Below, piece by piece: positions 1 to 11,644 of a stretch of 64,000 nt of DNA (positions are counted from its first letter, which is position 1; every line of letters begins with the position of its first letter). The DNA comes from Wolfiporia cocos (Eukaryota; Basidiomycota; Agaricomycetes; Polyporales; Phaeolaceae), in the NCBI GenBank assembly GCA_029448655.1, contig JACCLO010000005.1, positions 1,984,001-2,048,000 on the forward strand. The letters run 5' to 3'. The notes below the pieces were generated by a model. That model was not told where the DNA came from and searched no databases. It saw only the letters and a program-made list of their open reading frames with translations. The translations under genes and the position numbers were made by a program.

Positions 1-167
1 TTGTCATCCAGACCAAAATAGTAGGCACCATCAAGGCTCGAGCGCCACCGAGGGGCACGTGAGCGCTTATCACTAATGGCCACTTCACTCACACCGCTCT
101 TGACCCTCACTTAGACCTCGATTCCCTAGTCTTGTCTTGTCTTGTCTTCCAATAGCCATTACATGCC

Positions 168-1834
168 ATGGCTGCGACCTCATCATCCTCAAAGTCTTGG
201 ATGCCTGCACCCGGTCGTCAGTCGGTCAACATTGGTTCGTCGCTGACTCGCGCTCTGAAGGCACGCAAGGGTATCCCTGCTCCCGCGAGAAATGCCAGGC
301 TGCCAGATAAAGAGTTCTATTCCTTTCGCTGTCAGTAATGCACCAAGCTGCACTTCTCATAACTGAACGCCATGCTCTAGACAACTTTATGCCTGAGTCT
401 GTGGACCCGACGAAGCCGGGTACTATCGAAGTTAAGAGAGGCAACGCCACCAGTGTCAATGTTCAGCGCGCTAGCAAACGGGTACGTATAGAGACACTTT
501 TACAAACCATCATAACGAACTCCTACAGACGGGAGAGGGAGGTCTTACCTTCATTGGCCAGGAGCGGCCTGCTGAGTATCGGGAATGCGTATTGATCTAC
601 GACGAAGACTCGCAGGTATGCGTACACTTTCCACGGCGTACTGATTACATTCAACATGCATACGCAGAACTATTACTTGGAGAAGCTTGATTCGTCCGTC
701 AAATTGACGTATGACCTCACCACGTCCCGCGTCCACCGGCATCCGGGTTCACGTATGTATCCTCGTTCGTATGCTATCACCCACAAACAATGAAACATTT
801 CCATCTGCGTAATAGCCATCCCGTCTGCCTCAGGCTCTGGTCCATCCACGCAATTACAGACGCCGCCCTTATCAACTTCGCGCCGTCCGCAGAATGCGAA
901 AGTGGATGAAGAACTTGAGGCACTTCTTTCCGAAGCACCGGAGGATGCTAGTGGCGAGGTCCATGACGAGCTCAAGACCGTCGCGCCAGCGCCACAGAGC
1001 CACACGTCGGCACCCCTAGGCAAGGTTGATCCGCAGTCAAAGAAGAAGTTAACGCTCAGCGACATGCGCAAAGCGAAGATGGCGCAGAAGGAGGAGGGAG
1101 AGGCGAGCGAAGGCGAGATTATCGAAGACGTGAAGCCTACTCCTAGATCACAGCCGGCCACGCAAGCTCGTACCGCGAAGCCAGCGCAGGATCGGCTGCT
1201 TTCAGCACCGAAGTCCCGGCCTTCCGCCGTGCAGCCACCGTCTGTGCCATTGGCAACGACCAGTCCGAAGCGTCCCCACATGGAGGAGGAGACGCTTGAG
1301 TTCAGCCGTCCCTCGCAGCCCGCAAAACGTACGCATGTATCTCCTTCGCCATCTTCTAAACAGAAGGACACCGCGCCTGCGCTTGCTCTGTCGTTCCCTG
1401 GATCTGGCGGTGATATTATTTCCTTCCCGCCCGCTCCCCCTGCAGCCCTCGACTCAGAAGATGAGGACTGGTCGCCGGTCGAACCATCGCCGCCGGCGCC
1501 GGCGCCCGAGCTGGCCTTCGCGCCACGCACCATCGTAATGGAGGAGATAGTGCCTACCTCCGATCGGCCCGCAGACGTGCAAGAGCCGGACGAGGAAGAA
1601 CCACGGGACTTTGACATGGACGCATTTGAGGCGGAGATGAATCTACAGTTGGGCGACATGCAGGGAGCGGACGCAGATGGCGACGAGGACGATGGCGATG
1701 GCGACGATGACTTCCTCGAGGAGGCAATTTCAGTGAGAGAGGGTTCACCCGACGGGCTTTTTGGCAGCGCAGGAGCGGCATACTCCAACGACGAAGACGA
1801 CGAAGACTACTCGAGCAGCGACGATAGTGAGTGA
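168..1834 (+). CDS. EAF-family RNA polymerase II elongation factor
   Basis: The product resembles ELL-associated factor (EAF), which binds ELL-type elongation factors and stimulates RNA polymerase II elongation in the nucleus. The ATG at 168 gives an N-terminal exon, followed by short introns near 330-379, 482-530, 616-673 and 752-818. Joined exons give the EAF N-terminal signature: the NFMPESVDPTKPGTIE stretch, then a segment ending YRECVLIYDEDSQ and one reading LEKLDSSVKLTYD. The long last exon is low complexity: a basic and proline-rich middle, then a strongly acidic tail of Asp, Glu and Ser, as in the transactivation region of metazoan EAFs. The family call rests on the N-terminal block and the acidic tail. 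Exact splice sites are inferred from frame and GT-AG rules. Confidence 0.8.
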
Positions 1835-2247
1835 GATAGGCAGGAGCGATAGGGGTTTTGGCATATTGATCATCTCTAATTGTATTTGGACATTGACTAT
1901 CATCAGATCTACTGGATAGATGCACCAATGGACCTCAGGCCAGAGTAGGGCTGTGGTGACTTACTGTCATCTAATACATACTCGCTACACCGTCAGCCTT
2001 GCTGTGCTATTTTCAACCTTCGACCTTAAGGGATGCAGGATCTCCTACTCGCTTATGCGATCTTACAGACAGGAAGCTCGGCAGGCGACCTGACTTAATC
2101 CAGGGTCCCAACATTGGTCTTCTCGCACTCCGACACACTTCCCGAAGCTGCGGGCCTACATAAATTGTGCGATGCTGAGACTAGTAGGCTCACTCTCACC
2201 CTAACTGATCAGCAACAACATCGCCATCCTCTCGAGCACTGATCACT
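1835..2247. other. Intergenic, EAF 3' flank and promoter of next gene
   Basis: No gene is recognised. The stretch presumably holds the EAF terminator and the promoter of the 2248 gene. No clear TATA box or repeat was seen. Confidence 0.5.
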
Positions 2248-3175
2248 ATGCGGCAGCGCATACCAATCCGGCCAATTCCTTGTCCAAAGGACAGTGAACT
2301 CAAGTCGCTCCAGGGTGCCATGCGGCTGCATGACTGGAAATTCAAGGAATTAACGGTGGGCAACCCTGCTGTCTCTGTGTCGATGGACGGCATCAAGTAG
2401 TGACCTACCGTTGTGACGATAGGCTTATCTCAGAGCGTTAGCTCAAAAGCATCTTGACACGGGGTTGCCTTTATCACAGCAGAACCCTGAGGCAATGAAG
2501 GCCTTACGTGATGAGGTAGGCTCGATAAACCCGCAATGTACGACATTAGAGTTTGGGATCTGCTCTGACATAATCATTTCACAGGCCCTCAAGGAACACC
2601 CTTTTTTCCTCACATTCTACGCTGACGCCTGGCCGATTAAGCGTTACATCGGCGCCTACCTCAGGGAGCTGAGGCGTCGACACCGAACACGTACGGATAG
2701 CGCCATACAGGTCGAATCCATCAAACTTGAAGAGGATGAGCCAACCCTGGCAGTGACCAGCACCCGGTCCCAACGCTCCCCCTCATCCTCCAAGTCGCGG
2801 ACGCGTGTGCACCTTGTATCAGAGTCGCCCGCGCCGCCGCACCGCCGCGCCACATCCAGGAGATCGGACGCATCTGTGGCGTTCGCGACGTTTATGCGCG
2901 AGCACTGCAAACCGAGCCTTGCTTCGCTTGTCCCCGCCTTCCTCTATCATGGCGACATCATGGATGAGGCCCATTTCCGGATGCTGCTGCACTGGCCCCT
3001 GGAGAAAGTCCAGTTTCTTCTCAAGGAGGAGATGCGCCTTACGCGCGAGCAGCGCCTCGACGTGAGTGCGGCGCTGGATTATTTGCGGTATGAGCAGGTG
3101 TGTGAGCGGGCGTTTCAACGCTTCCTTGGGGATGCCGCTGCCAGGAAGGCCGGCGTCGCGACATATCCCTATTAG
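2248..3175 (+). CDS. Uncharacterised basidiomycete protein
   Basis: I do not recognise this family. The ATG at 2248 opens a 36-codon exon ending near 2355. A tiny 12-codon exon follows at 2480-2515, then the main exon from about 2585 to the stop at 3173-3175. The assembled protein is roughly 240 residues. It has a helical N-terminus (LHDWKFKELT), a segment FFLTFYADAWPIKRYI, a basic Ser/Arg-rich linker, and a conserved-looking C-terminal helical block with FMREHCKPSLASLVPAF and FLLKEEMRLTREQRL. No signal peptide, membrane span or catalytic motif is visible. The coding call rests on clean splice signals that join three frames. Confidence 0.6.
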
Positions 3176-3337
3176 CTATGCTGACCATCCGGGGCTTCAT
3201 TCCAATCATCTTGTCCGCCTGCTACCTCACTAGATCAGACTCTCGATTTTACATCTGCTATTATACAGCAATACAAATACAAATTGCCATTTGATGATCC
3301 ATATCGTAGCTCCCTCTAGCCGGTCGCTCCAACATTA

Positions 3338-5285
3338 TCACAATAAGTACCTGTAGTCGGGATTCAAATCCCCCATCTTTGTTTTCTCATCCTGCGTGAG
3401 CGTAGCACCGCTGTCCGCACGATCTCGTTTCCGATTCTCCAGGATGAGGCTAAAGAAGTACACGCAGTTCGCGACGGCGGAAAGACAGATGAACGCGATG
3501 CAGAGGCTGTATCCCAGCGTGTATCGTGGCGCATCCTTGGCGAGGAAGGCGTATACGGCGATGATCCCGCCGACTGAGTTCATGATATCAGCTATGTCGT
3601 TGAGTCGTTCTCGTGGAAAGAGCTTACTGTTTCCAAAGCCTATTTGCCACGCGCTGCCGACAGCACGCCTGTGGTGTCCTGCCACTACAAAAGTTGCACA
3701 TGCCGCTCAGTATTCTGTGTCCTCTGCTCAAAATACAACTCACAATTTGTATTGAACCAACATATGCCGATCGGCATCGAGGAGTACGTGCCCGCTGCGG
3801 CAAGAAACAGCGCACCATACTGCACGTGCTTGTTGTCGTGCACGGAGAGGAGGGTCGCGAAGCCTGCGAGTGCGATGAATGCTGGGATGAGCACGAACAG
3901 GAAGCGGTGGCGCGCCCAGTCGGATACGGCCGCGACCATCATCGCGAGCGCAAAGGCGCATGCCCATGGAGGGACTGAGAGCAGCTGTGTCTGCACGCTG
4001 CTGTGTCCGAGTCCTTGGATAATGGAAGGCGCGAAGTAGGCTGGATAACTGCATAAGGCACAATAAGAAAGACGATTCAAAGCGACGCACCGTAGCCATA
4101 TGCGGGGACGATCATGCCGAAGTAAATGAAGCCACCGACGATGATCTTGTCTGATGTATGTCAGTGATGGATACTGCGCAACGGATTCAGCATGAACCAC
4201 TCACAATCCTTGAAAATGTCGAAGATGCTGCCTAACGTCAATGGGACGTCCCTTCCTGACTGTCCAACGTCGGCATACAAGCGCGCCTTCACGAATTCCT
4301 TCTCCTCAGCGCTCAGCCACGTCACATCCTCCGGAAAGTCAGAGATGGCGAAGTACAACAGCGCGGAAATGACACAAGTAAGCAGTCCCTCTGGATTGGA
4401 ATAGGATTACACATGTGTAACATCAAAATCAGTCTGGGACGTACCGAGAATGAAAATCCAGCGCCATCCGTGGTAGCCGCGCATGCCGTCCATCTTGCCG
4501 ATCGCGCTTGCGAGAAGCCCCGCGAAGGCACCCGCCAACGTGGTCGAGGAAAAGAAAAACGAAAATCGCTTCTGCGCTTCTGCGCGCTTGTACCACCTGA
4601 TCGCGATCAAGGGCGTAGGTGAGTGTGAATCGCAGAATTAGGAGCGATCGACGTACATGGAAATCAGGTAGAGGCACGCGGGGAATACGCCGCTCTCGAC
4701 AAACCCTGAGTGGAGCCAGTCTCAGCATGCAGAGATAACCAAGATATTTTATTCGCTCACCCAAGAAAAATCGGCACGCAAGGAGGCCGCTGTAGTTGTG
4801 CACGAGCCCCTGGCAGATAGAAATCAGCCCAAAGAGGAACATGCACAGAGGCACTGCAGAGCGATGTCAGCGACGCGTGACAGAACATGACGTGACATAC
4901 GCCAGACATGTGGCCTGAAACGCTTGAGAAGCGTATTTGATGGGATTTCGCACAGAACGTAAGGGATGAAGCTGGTGAAGCTCATTATTATCAGTGGTAT
5001 GTGCATCGCGGCCTCGGCTCACAATATCACCAGCGCCGTGTTGTATTGATCCCCCACTAGTTTGAGATCCGACTTGAGACCAAATGTCGCCGCATTCGCG
5101 ATGTTGACACTATCAGCACATTAGCCTTGGTCAAAAAGTCGCAGGACGAGATGTATGCACCGGTCCAGGAATGCCAGCAGGTAGAGCACGCATAACACGG
5201 GGATGACGTGCAAGTCGATCTTGCGGACGACTTTCTTCTCGTCAATTCTGGGAAAGCGTATCGCGAGGTCGACTTCAATCTCCAT
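3338..5285 (-). CDS. MFS permease, Dal5/allantoate (anion:cation symporter) family
   Basis: This is a plasma-membrane transporter of the fungal Dal5/Tna1-like MFS group, which imports organic anions such as allantoate, nicotinate or vitamins. The substrate cannot be told from sequence. Reading leftward, the exons give VRKIDLHVIPVLCVLYLLAFLDR (TM1, quoted with an in-frame join), an NIANAATFGLKSDL loop, TM segments around IPYVLCEIPSN and LLACRFFLG, the GWRWIFILG motif, an ISDFPEDVTWLSAEEKEF loop, and C-terminal helices ending near DLNPDYRYLL. The family normally has 12 helices and the exons cover that length through about eight introns. The first in-frame ATG is at 5285. The open frame continues upstream to a stop near 5406 with no other ATG, so an unseen 5' exon is possible. 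Confidence 0.85.
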
Positions 5286-5965
5286 ACCAGACTGCACGTA
5301 GCCATATCGCTTTTCAACGTCTACTGAGGTCGTTCGCGACGCCACGTCGGAGCTTTTGGCTTCGGGTGCGATTCCCTGATGAGCCGAGAACGCAGTGGAT
5401 AACCATCAGCACCCACAATCCCTTGTGGTCATCTTGCACTGGTCACAGGCCAAGCTTCGCTGAGGACAACGAGCTTCCTCGAGAAGGGGCGGAGCGACGA
5501 ATGGGTACTCTGCGGCGGGGGCAGTGTGAACGACAAACATGAATGGTCATGCCCGCGAATTATGTATACGAGGCACGGTGGCATGAGTCACCTGGGCGAT
5601 CCATTGCCAAATGACTCGCGCTAGGGAAGTACTGAACGCTGCTTGGCACGCACAAAAGCCGGCAAGACGTAGACGCGCCTACACCCCCTCTGAGGAAGCT
5701 GCTCAGGAACACGGAGCGCTGATTGGCTGCGGCCCGTGTTCCCATCACTGGCGGCTGCATGAATTCGTAAATCGCCCCGCATTGTCGTTTGAGCTGCCAA
5801 ATTCACTCCTTCCCGTTGACCAGGGAGGACACCGTTCCTAATGGTGGCCCCCGGTGACATTCCTACCATGTGTTCATTCCGACCATAAACGTTAGTGCAA
5901 TATATCACATTTTGCTTTAGTCACCGTTTCCTGCTCGCCGCCATCCCCTGTGGCACCCGGATGGG
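5286..5965. other. Intergenic between convergently placed minus-strand genes
   Basis: Nothing recognisable beyond a possible N-terminal extension of the permease (in-frame codons up to about 5405) and the 3' flank of the uroporphyrinogen decarboxylase gene. Confidence 0.5.
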
Positions 5966-7201
5966 TCATGCCTTCGAATACTTGTGCACACACTCGAAGA
6001 ACCAGCGCAGGTCCTCCGGATCGACGCCCGGGGTAATCCCATGTCCCAAGTTCGCGATCCATCCCTTGGGCGCCCGGCCGCCCTTGAAGCTCTCGCACAT
6101 CCGCTTCACCTCGCGCTCGATCGCCGCACGTCCGCCATACAGCACGTTCGGGTCCATGTTGCCCTGGAGTGCGACGAGCCCGCCAACCTGCCGACGCGCC
6201 TCGGCCGGCTCGATGCACCAGTCGATGCCGATCACGTCGTAGCCCGCGCGCTCCGCGATGAGAACGAGCTGCGAGTTCGTACCCTTCGGAAAGAGGGTCA
6301 TCGGTACAGGCGCGATGCCCTCTGCCTCGAGCTTGCTTCGCACGCTAGCGGCGATGTGCTGCAGTGGCGGCAGGGCGAACTCCTGGAAATGATGTGGTGC
6401 CAGTTCGCCGGCCCACGAGTCGAACACTTGCAGTAGCTAGTTATGTCTTAGTCAGGGCGTGGCGCAGACAGCAGACGAACCCACCTGCGCGCCTGCCTTC
6501 ACCTGGCCAACCAGGAAGTCCGCGCACACGTCGGCGATCAGTGAGAGTAGCGCCTTGGACTCCTCGGGATACATGAACAGCCAACTCTTCGCCTTCTGGT
6601 ACGTCCTGCTCCCGCCGCCCTCGACCATGTACGAGAAGAGCGTCCACGGAGCGCCGCAGAAGCCGATGAGCGGCACCGCGCCCTCGAGCGCGCGCCGCGT
6701 CTGCGTGATCGCGGCGAAAACGTACCCGAGCTCCTTCTGCACGTCGACGTGAGTGCGGAGGCGCGCGACGTCCGCGGGCGTGTCGAGCGGCGCGGGGAAG
6801 TACGGGCCGGGGTTCATCTCGACCTCCATGCCCATTGCCTGCGGGACGACGAGGATGTCGCTGAAGATGATCGCCGCGTCTAGCAGGCCCGCGTATCGCC
6901 GGATTGGCTGCAGCGTCACCTCCGTCGCGAGGGCGGGCGTACGGCATACTTCGAAGAAGCCGTGCTGCGCGCGGACTTCGCGGAACTCTGGGGGAGATGA
7001 GGCGAAGAAGGTTGGATGAGTGTGTGGGGTACATACCAGGGAGGTATCGCCCCGCCTGTCGCATGACCCATACTGGCGCGCGCTCGGTCTCCTCGCCTGT
7101 TTCTCGGTCTATATGCTGTGGCACGAAAGAGGGAATCTAAGCATACCTCGAGCTGCACGCAACAGTAGATCGTTCTTCAGAGGCGGGAAGTCCGATTCCA
7201 T
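5966..7201 (-). CDS. HEM12: Uroporphyrinogen decarboxylase (heme biosynthesis)
   Basis: Uroporphyrinogen decarboxylase removes four acetate carboxyls from uroporphyrinogen III to make coproporphyrinogen III, in the cytosol. The ATG at 7201 starts [18 protein letters not shown]. Introns near 7103-7146, 6989-7035 and 6436-6483 join it to [18 protein letters not shown], the family hallmark. Downstream are [15 protein letters not shown] with the catalytic aspartate, [16 protein letters not shown] with the active-site tyrosine, and [14 protein letters not shown] with the conserved histidine close to the C-terminus. The length of about 365 residues equals the usual size. All substrate-binding motifs look intact. 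The gene is divergent from the Shg1-like gene, with about 290 bp between them. Confidence 0.96.
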
Positions 7202-7491
7202 GACGTCGTTCTGAGCATCCTCAGTCACCCGTTGGTCCACAGCGCGATAGAGCTTACTACGAGGCGGGGGGTCGAGTATGTCTTGCCAACGGCGCAGCAA
7301 AGTCGAGACGAGAGCACGGGGAGAAGAGCATGGTCGTGCAACGCTCGTACTGTAAGTGGAAATTGAGCGTGGGGATGCGCGCGTCGCGATCGGCGATCTT
7401 ACGCGCACGCGCTTATCAGCTTCGGACCGCCAGCAGCATTCCGTCAGCTTGCTTTCTTCATGTCTTGACTACTCTCTCGTTCCGGAAGAAA

Positions 7492-8781
7492 ATGCCTATC
7501 CTCAACCCTACTCAACTAGTCGAAGAGTGCGCGTGCCGCGCTTTCTCGTTCCTGTACATTCTTAACGATGCATATGCAGATTCAAGAAGTCTGGAGAGTT
7601 TGACCGCCTGCGGCGTGAGCTCCTCGCCCAATTTCGTTCCAGTGTAAGTGTCACGTTGATGTCCTACGGAAAACACATGCTCATAAATAGAGCTGGTAGG
7701 ATGGCATGGAGTCGCTCATGGACCGGGTGCAAGACATTGCTCGTCAAAGACTCAATGCCGACTCGAAGCTTCAGTACATGTCTGAAGCCGCCATATCACG
7801 CGAGCTCATGCAAGAGCTGGACAGGTGCACATATGCGCTCAAATGCATCCATGCTAGCCACTTATCCATGAATGTGAGGTACCCGATCATCGAACGCGCG
7901 GTTGCGGATGTGCGCCTGTTGGGAGACCCTTCCTTCGCGGCGGGCATCCGGAAATCAGTGACGAAGATCCTTGAGGAGGACAGAGATAACAGAAATAAGC
8001 CACCCGCAGGTGCGTCCCTCCGTTATCCGCTTCACGACAGTTGTAGGGGAACATCTCGGTATGTAAAGATGCGAACAGCACGACCTCAAACGCTCCGCCA
8101 CAGCCTAAGCCGCGCGATCCATTACGATCCACTTCTGTGCCACCTGCCCCATCTGTGGGGATTTGGGAGGCGAGAGACTCGGAGGACGCTTTCGTTGACG
8201 AAGCTATGGACATATCGCCCCATGTGCCTGCGATGACGCTGACGGACGTTTCGGCCGGCGAGGACAATAAAATCACTACAGACTATCTTGCTGCGGGCGC
8301 CCCTCTTGACCTGTCACCGCGTTCCGCCGATGTTCTTGACGCTAAAGGGTCTTTGAACCCTGAGCCCCCACTCTCGGACGGTTCTGTGGATGTTTCACCA
8401 CGACAGGGCTTCTCTGGCATACCTGACGGGGCAGCGCTCACCGCTGCCGTAACCTCCACCCCACTAGCATGTCCGGAAAGCGCTTTGCAGGCCGATGCTG
8501 CTGCCGACGCGGTAGGATCCCAATCGCTCACGGCGGACGATATGAGCATATCACCGCAAAGCTCCTTTGAGCCGCTGAGGGATGTCCCTGACGGAGTCCA
8601 GTCAGCGTCAGGACCTCTCGTCCAGTCAATCAACGTCCTGCCAGAGGAGCCGTCAGAGCGGATAGCCGGTGCCCCTGCGCAGAGCAGAGACGGGGCAACC
8701 GCTGCTCTGCTCGATGAATCAATGGATATATCACCTATAGAGAATCCGGTACCACTGCCGGATGCTCCTGCGGACGACTAG
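7492..8781 (+). CDS. SHG1: Shg1/BOD1-family subunit of the COMPASS histone methyltransferase complex
   Basis: Shg1 is a subunit of the Set1/COMPASS H3K4 methyltransferase, and the same fold occurs in metazoan BOD1. The ATG at 7492 gives MPILNPTQLVEE, and joining small exons yields FKKSGEFDRLRRELLAQF, then DGMESLMDRVQDIARQRL, ELMQELDRYPIIERAV and FAAGIRKSVTKILEED. This matches the Shg1 helical domain in order and spacing. Introns lie near 7532-7580, 7647-7704, 7826-7879 and 8008-8070. The C-terminal half is acidic and disordered and contains five spaced copies of a D-I/L/V-S-P-like motif (see findings). The boundary between domain and tail is inferred from composition. Confidence 0.82.
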
Positions 8782-9424
8782 GACGACGTTCTCTTCGTAC
8801 AATACACTTCACCTAGCGTCCCCTTCTTGTCACCGCGTGCAACAGCGCTCTTATATCTGATATACAAACCCACACCGACTAGAGACCCACCTTCTGGCTA
8901 GAATTATAGGAACTATAATGCCAGGACATCTCGTGCGCATATTACATTCTACCCTGTACATTGGCATCACGGGCACGGTTGATCACGGATACATACCAAC
9001 GCTTAGTTAGCTCCAGGGACAGGTCAATTTGGATAAAGGATGAACTAGCCTTGTTGCTGACAAACTACACAATGCGCGATAGATATATCTACATTATTCC
9101 TGCTTGCAGATGGCACAGAACAGATCGATCCAACCAACTTGTCGTGTATGTATGCGTGGCTTCCTATGCAAGGTGAGAGTAGGGGGGAGAGGGTAGGGAG
9201 GGGGTAAAGTTAGGAGAACACCAGTTAGAGATGGAAGAGACAACGGTAAAGCAACGAGTAAAGAGATTGTAGACGGCGTGACGTGCTAGATAGCGACAGA
9301 AACCGACATGATGCAGCGAGATGTGGAAAGCCTGGACACCAATATACTACAAGATCCAAAATCCATACGGGAAAATCGGGACCGTAAATCCGCCCACGTC
9401 GCTATCGCCACTAGCGTCCAGAGG
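8782..9424. other. Convergent 3' intergenic region
   Basis: This lies between the 3' ends of the Shg1-like gene (plus) and CDC14 (minus). No gene is recognised. It contains a purine-rich run at 9175-9245, listed separately. Confidence 0.5.
9182..9204 (+). other. Potential G-quadruplex tract
   Basis: Four G-runs (6, 3, 3 and 5 G) are separated by loops of 3, 2 and 1 bases, which fits the G3+N1-7 rule. It sits between two convergent gene ends. Structure formation is inferred. Confidence 0.5.
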
Positions 9425-11644
9425 TCATGCGACGACGTCCGCAGAGCTGAAGCTGCTGCGTCTTCGTCGCACACTGCGCAGGTTTGGCCGCTCAGACTTG
9501 GAGCCGGGCACTACAACCGCCGCGGCGTTGTTCGTCATCCATGCGCCCGCCGCTGCCGCAGTCGATTTGACTGCTGCAGCGGCGGTTGCGGGGACTCTGC
9601 TTGCAGACGCGATGGAGTTATGGTGAGCACGCTTTGCGACCAAGGTAGGGAGCCGCGATGGCGTAGGCGACGGCGGCTGCCGCAGGACACGGGTTGACGG
9701 AGGGACGGCATTCTTCGCCGCTGCCGTCCCTCTCGCCGTTGTGCCGTTCGCCAGACGCGGAATCTTATTCGGAGCCTGCGCATTGGCCTTTGGCGCCTTG
9801 GTCTGTGTGCGCGCCGCCCCAGCTTTGCGCGCCGCCCCAGACGCGGCCGCACGCGTGACGCGCGTTGGGCGCTGCTCAGACGCTGTGACCTTACCAGCAG
9901 CAGCAGCAGTGCGCGCGGAGAGCAGTTTGGCCTTTGTCCGGCGGACAGGCGCGGGCGCAAGGCCAAGCTGCGGCAGCACGTCTTCCTCCTCGTTGATGTT
10001 CTCCTCGTCCGAGTCGATAGCAACTCGCTTTGCCATCGGGGTCTTGCGAGGTTGCGGAGGGGGCGTGATCTCGCGGGCTTGCGCCGCAGCGCGTGCGACG
10101 TGTCTGCTTGGAGTGATAGGTGGAATGTGGACTGGGGCAGTGACGACAGTGGTAGTCTCAATGCCTTCCATAGGATCCTCAGCTTCTGCAGGAGGTGTCG
10201 CCGGAGCAATGATAACGGTGGCTGCAAGACGCGCCGAGACTTGTATCCGCTTGAATTCATCCATAGCTGACCACTTGCACCATTCAAGCTGCTTGAGATA
10301 CATGTACTGTTGCTGTGGCCCAACGACGCATCCCGGACGGGCTATGCGCATGAAGGCGATTGCTTCTGATGCTGTGAAACCATACTTCCAAATCAAATAT
10401 GCGCCGATAAGCGTGCCAGTCCGACCCAGACCAGCTTTGCACTATGGCGAGGGCACATAAGAAGAGAGGAGACATGGTGCAAGATGTACTTACGTGCACA
10501 GCAACAACACCTTTCGCTTCGACGACTTCATCCGATATGTCAATAAACTTACGAACAATCTCATCCGTTGGGTTAGTCCCGTCATCGAAGTAAAGCTCCT
10601 CGTGTTTGATGCCACGCTCAATGAAGAGTTGGCGGTCGTACAACGGGTTGTTGAGCCGAACGACAAGCTTGACGTTCTTGCTCTCGAAATATTCCAAACA
10701 ATTCTGAAACGATGTTGGCAATCTGCGCTGTAGAGCCGCACCAGGCCGAGCGGGAGAGGCAGCCGAAGTGCCCAGCTTCTCCATCTCCGCTCTTTCCTTT
10801 TCCCTCTTGGTCCATATCGGGTCCAGTGGGGACGCGAACGCGATGAAGTTTGGCGTAACCCAGTTCCAGTCTCCGTTCTCAACCTTCTCGTAATGCTCGT
10901 ATTCCTCGACGTCAAACTCGTTCATGTCGCAAAGCCCATTCTGCACCGCCTTGTAGACGCCCCACAAGCAGTCCTGTATCGTGAGGTTGAAGTCTGACCT
11001 GCCTCGACCCGCATCGCGGAATGGCATAAATTCGAGCTCCGCGATGGGCGCGAAAGCTTCCCATGGAGGCCGTTGCTCTACAATCATCTTACGCAGATGT
11101 GAGGCGAGGGAGCCACAACCGCACCTGAGATCACGCACCACATATAGTGCCATAAGTAAAGCGGCGTTTGCCTTCTTGCATGGATCGTTAGACGAATACA
11201 AGACAAGACGGTGTTTGGACAGCAAAGGGTCCTGCGTTATGATAACGCGTGAAAATGGTCGGTCGGGCGAGCGGAAGAGCGACGTACTTGAAGAAGTTCA
11301 TGAATGAGAATGCATGCCTTATACACCATCGCAAGGTTCAACGGGCCCCAGTCTTGGAAGAATGACAGGTAAAGCAGCTGATCGTCGATGGTGAAATAAT
11401 AGTACTTCGCATCGTCGTCGGGTGTGGCGGAGGACGTCGCGACCGGTGTTCCACGTACTCGGGGTGCATTGTCAGGTTCATACGCCAATTGATTTAGGAC
11501 CGCGGGTTTGGCTGGCGGATTGGGGAACGAAGTGAAGTAAAGTCTGCAGTGTTCAACCTGATTTCAACACGCGCCGTAATGATGAAGAGATTAGATGACG
11601 AACCTCCCACCAAAGTGGCAAAGCGGCTCGCACGCCAGACCCAT
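9425..11644 (-). CDS. CDC14: Cdc14 dual-specificity phosphatase
   Basis: Cdc14 dephosphorylates Cdk sites to drive mitotic exit and cytokinesis. Exons give RLYFTSFPNPP, FTIDDQLLYLSFFQDWGPLNLAMVYKA, then SDFNLTIQDCLWGVYKA, EYEHYEKVENGDWNWVTP, and VRLNNPLYDRQLF. The catalytic loop HCKAGLGRTGT is split by an intron near 10445-10493, between His and Cys. It is followed by ARPGCVVGPQQQYMYLKQ, typical of Cdc14. The tail after the phosphatase core is long, basic, Ala/Pro/Arg-rich and probably disordered, ending SSFSSADVVA. The start at 11644 needs a short first exon with a GTTCGT donor; it restores the R in RLYF but is tentative. The gene is divergent from the APSES factor. Confidence 0.92.

Noticed and set aside
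673..1788. A 371-codon minus-strand frame opposite the EAF gene.
   Set aside because: It is Ser/Gly-rich antisense to a GC-rich, acidic coding sequence, with no domain.
3352..3372. GGGATTCAAATCCCCC looks like a tRNA T-arm.
   Set aside because: It is antisense to the C-terminal codons of the MFS permease, and no acceptor or anticodon arm is present.
9741..10460. A 239-codon plus-strand frame rich in Ala and Arg.
   Set aside because: It is antisense to the disordered tail of Cdc14.
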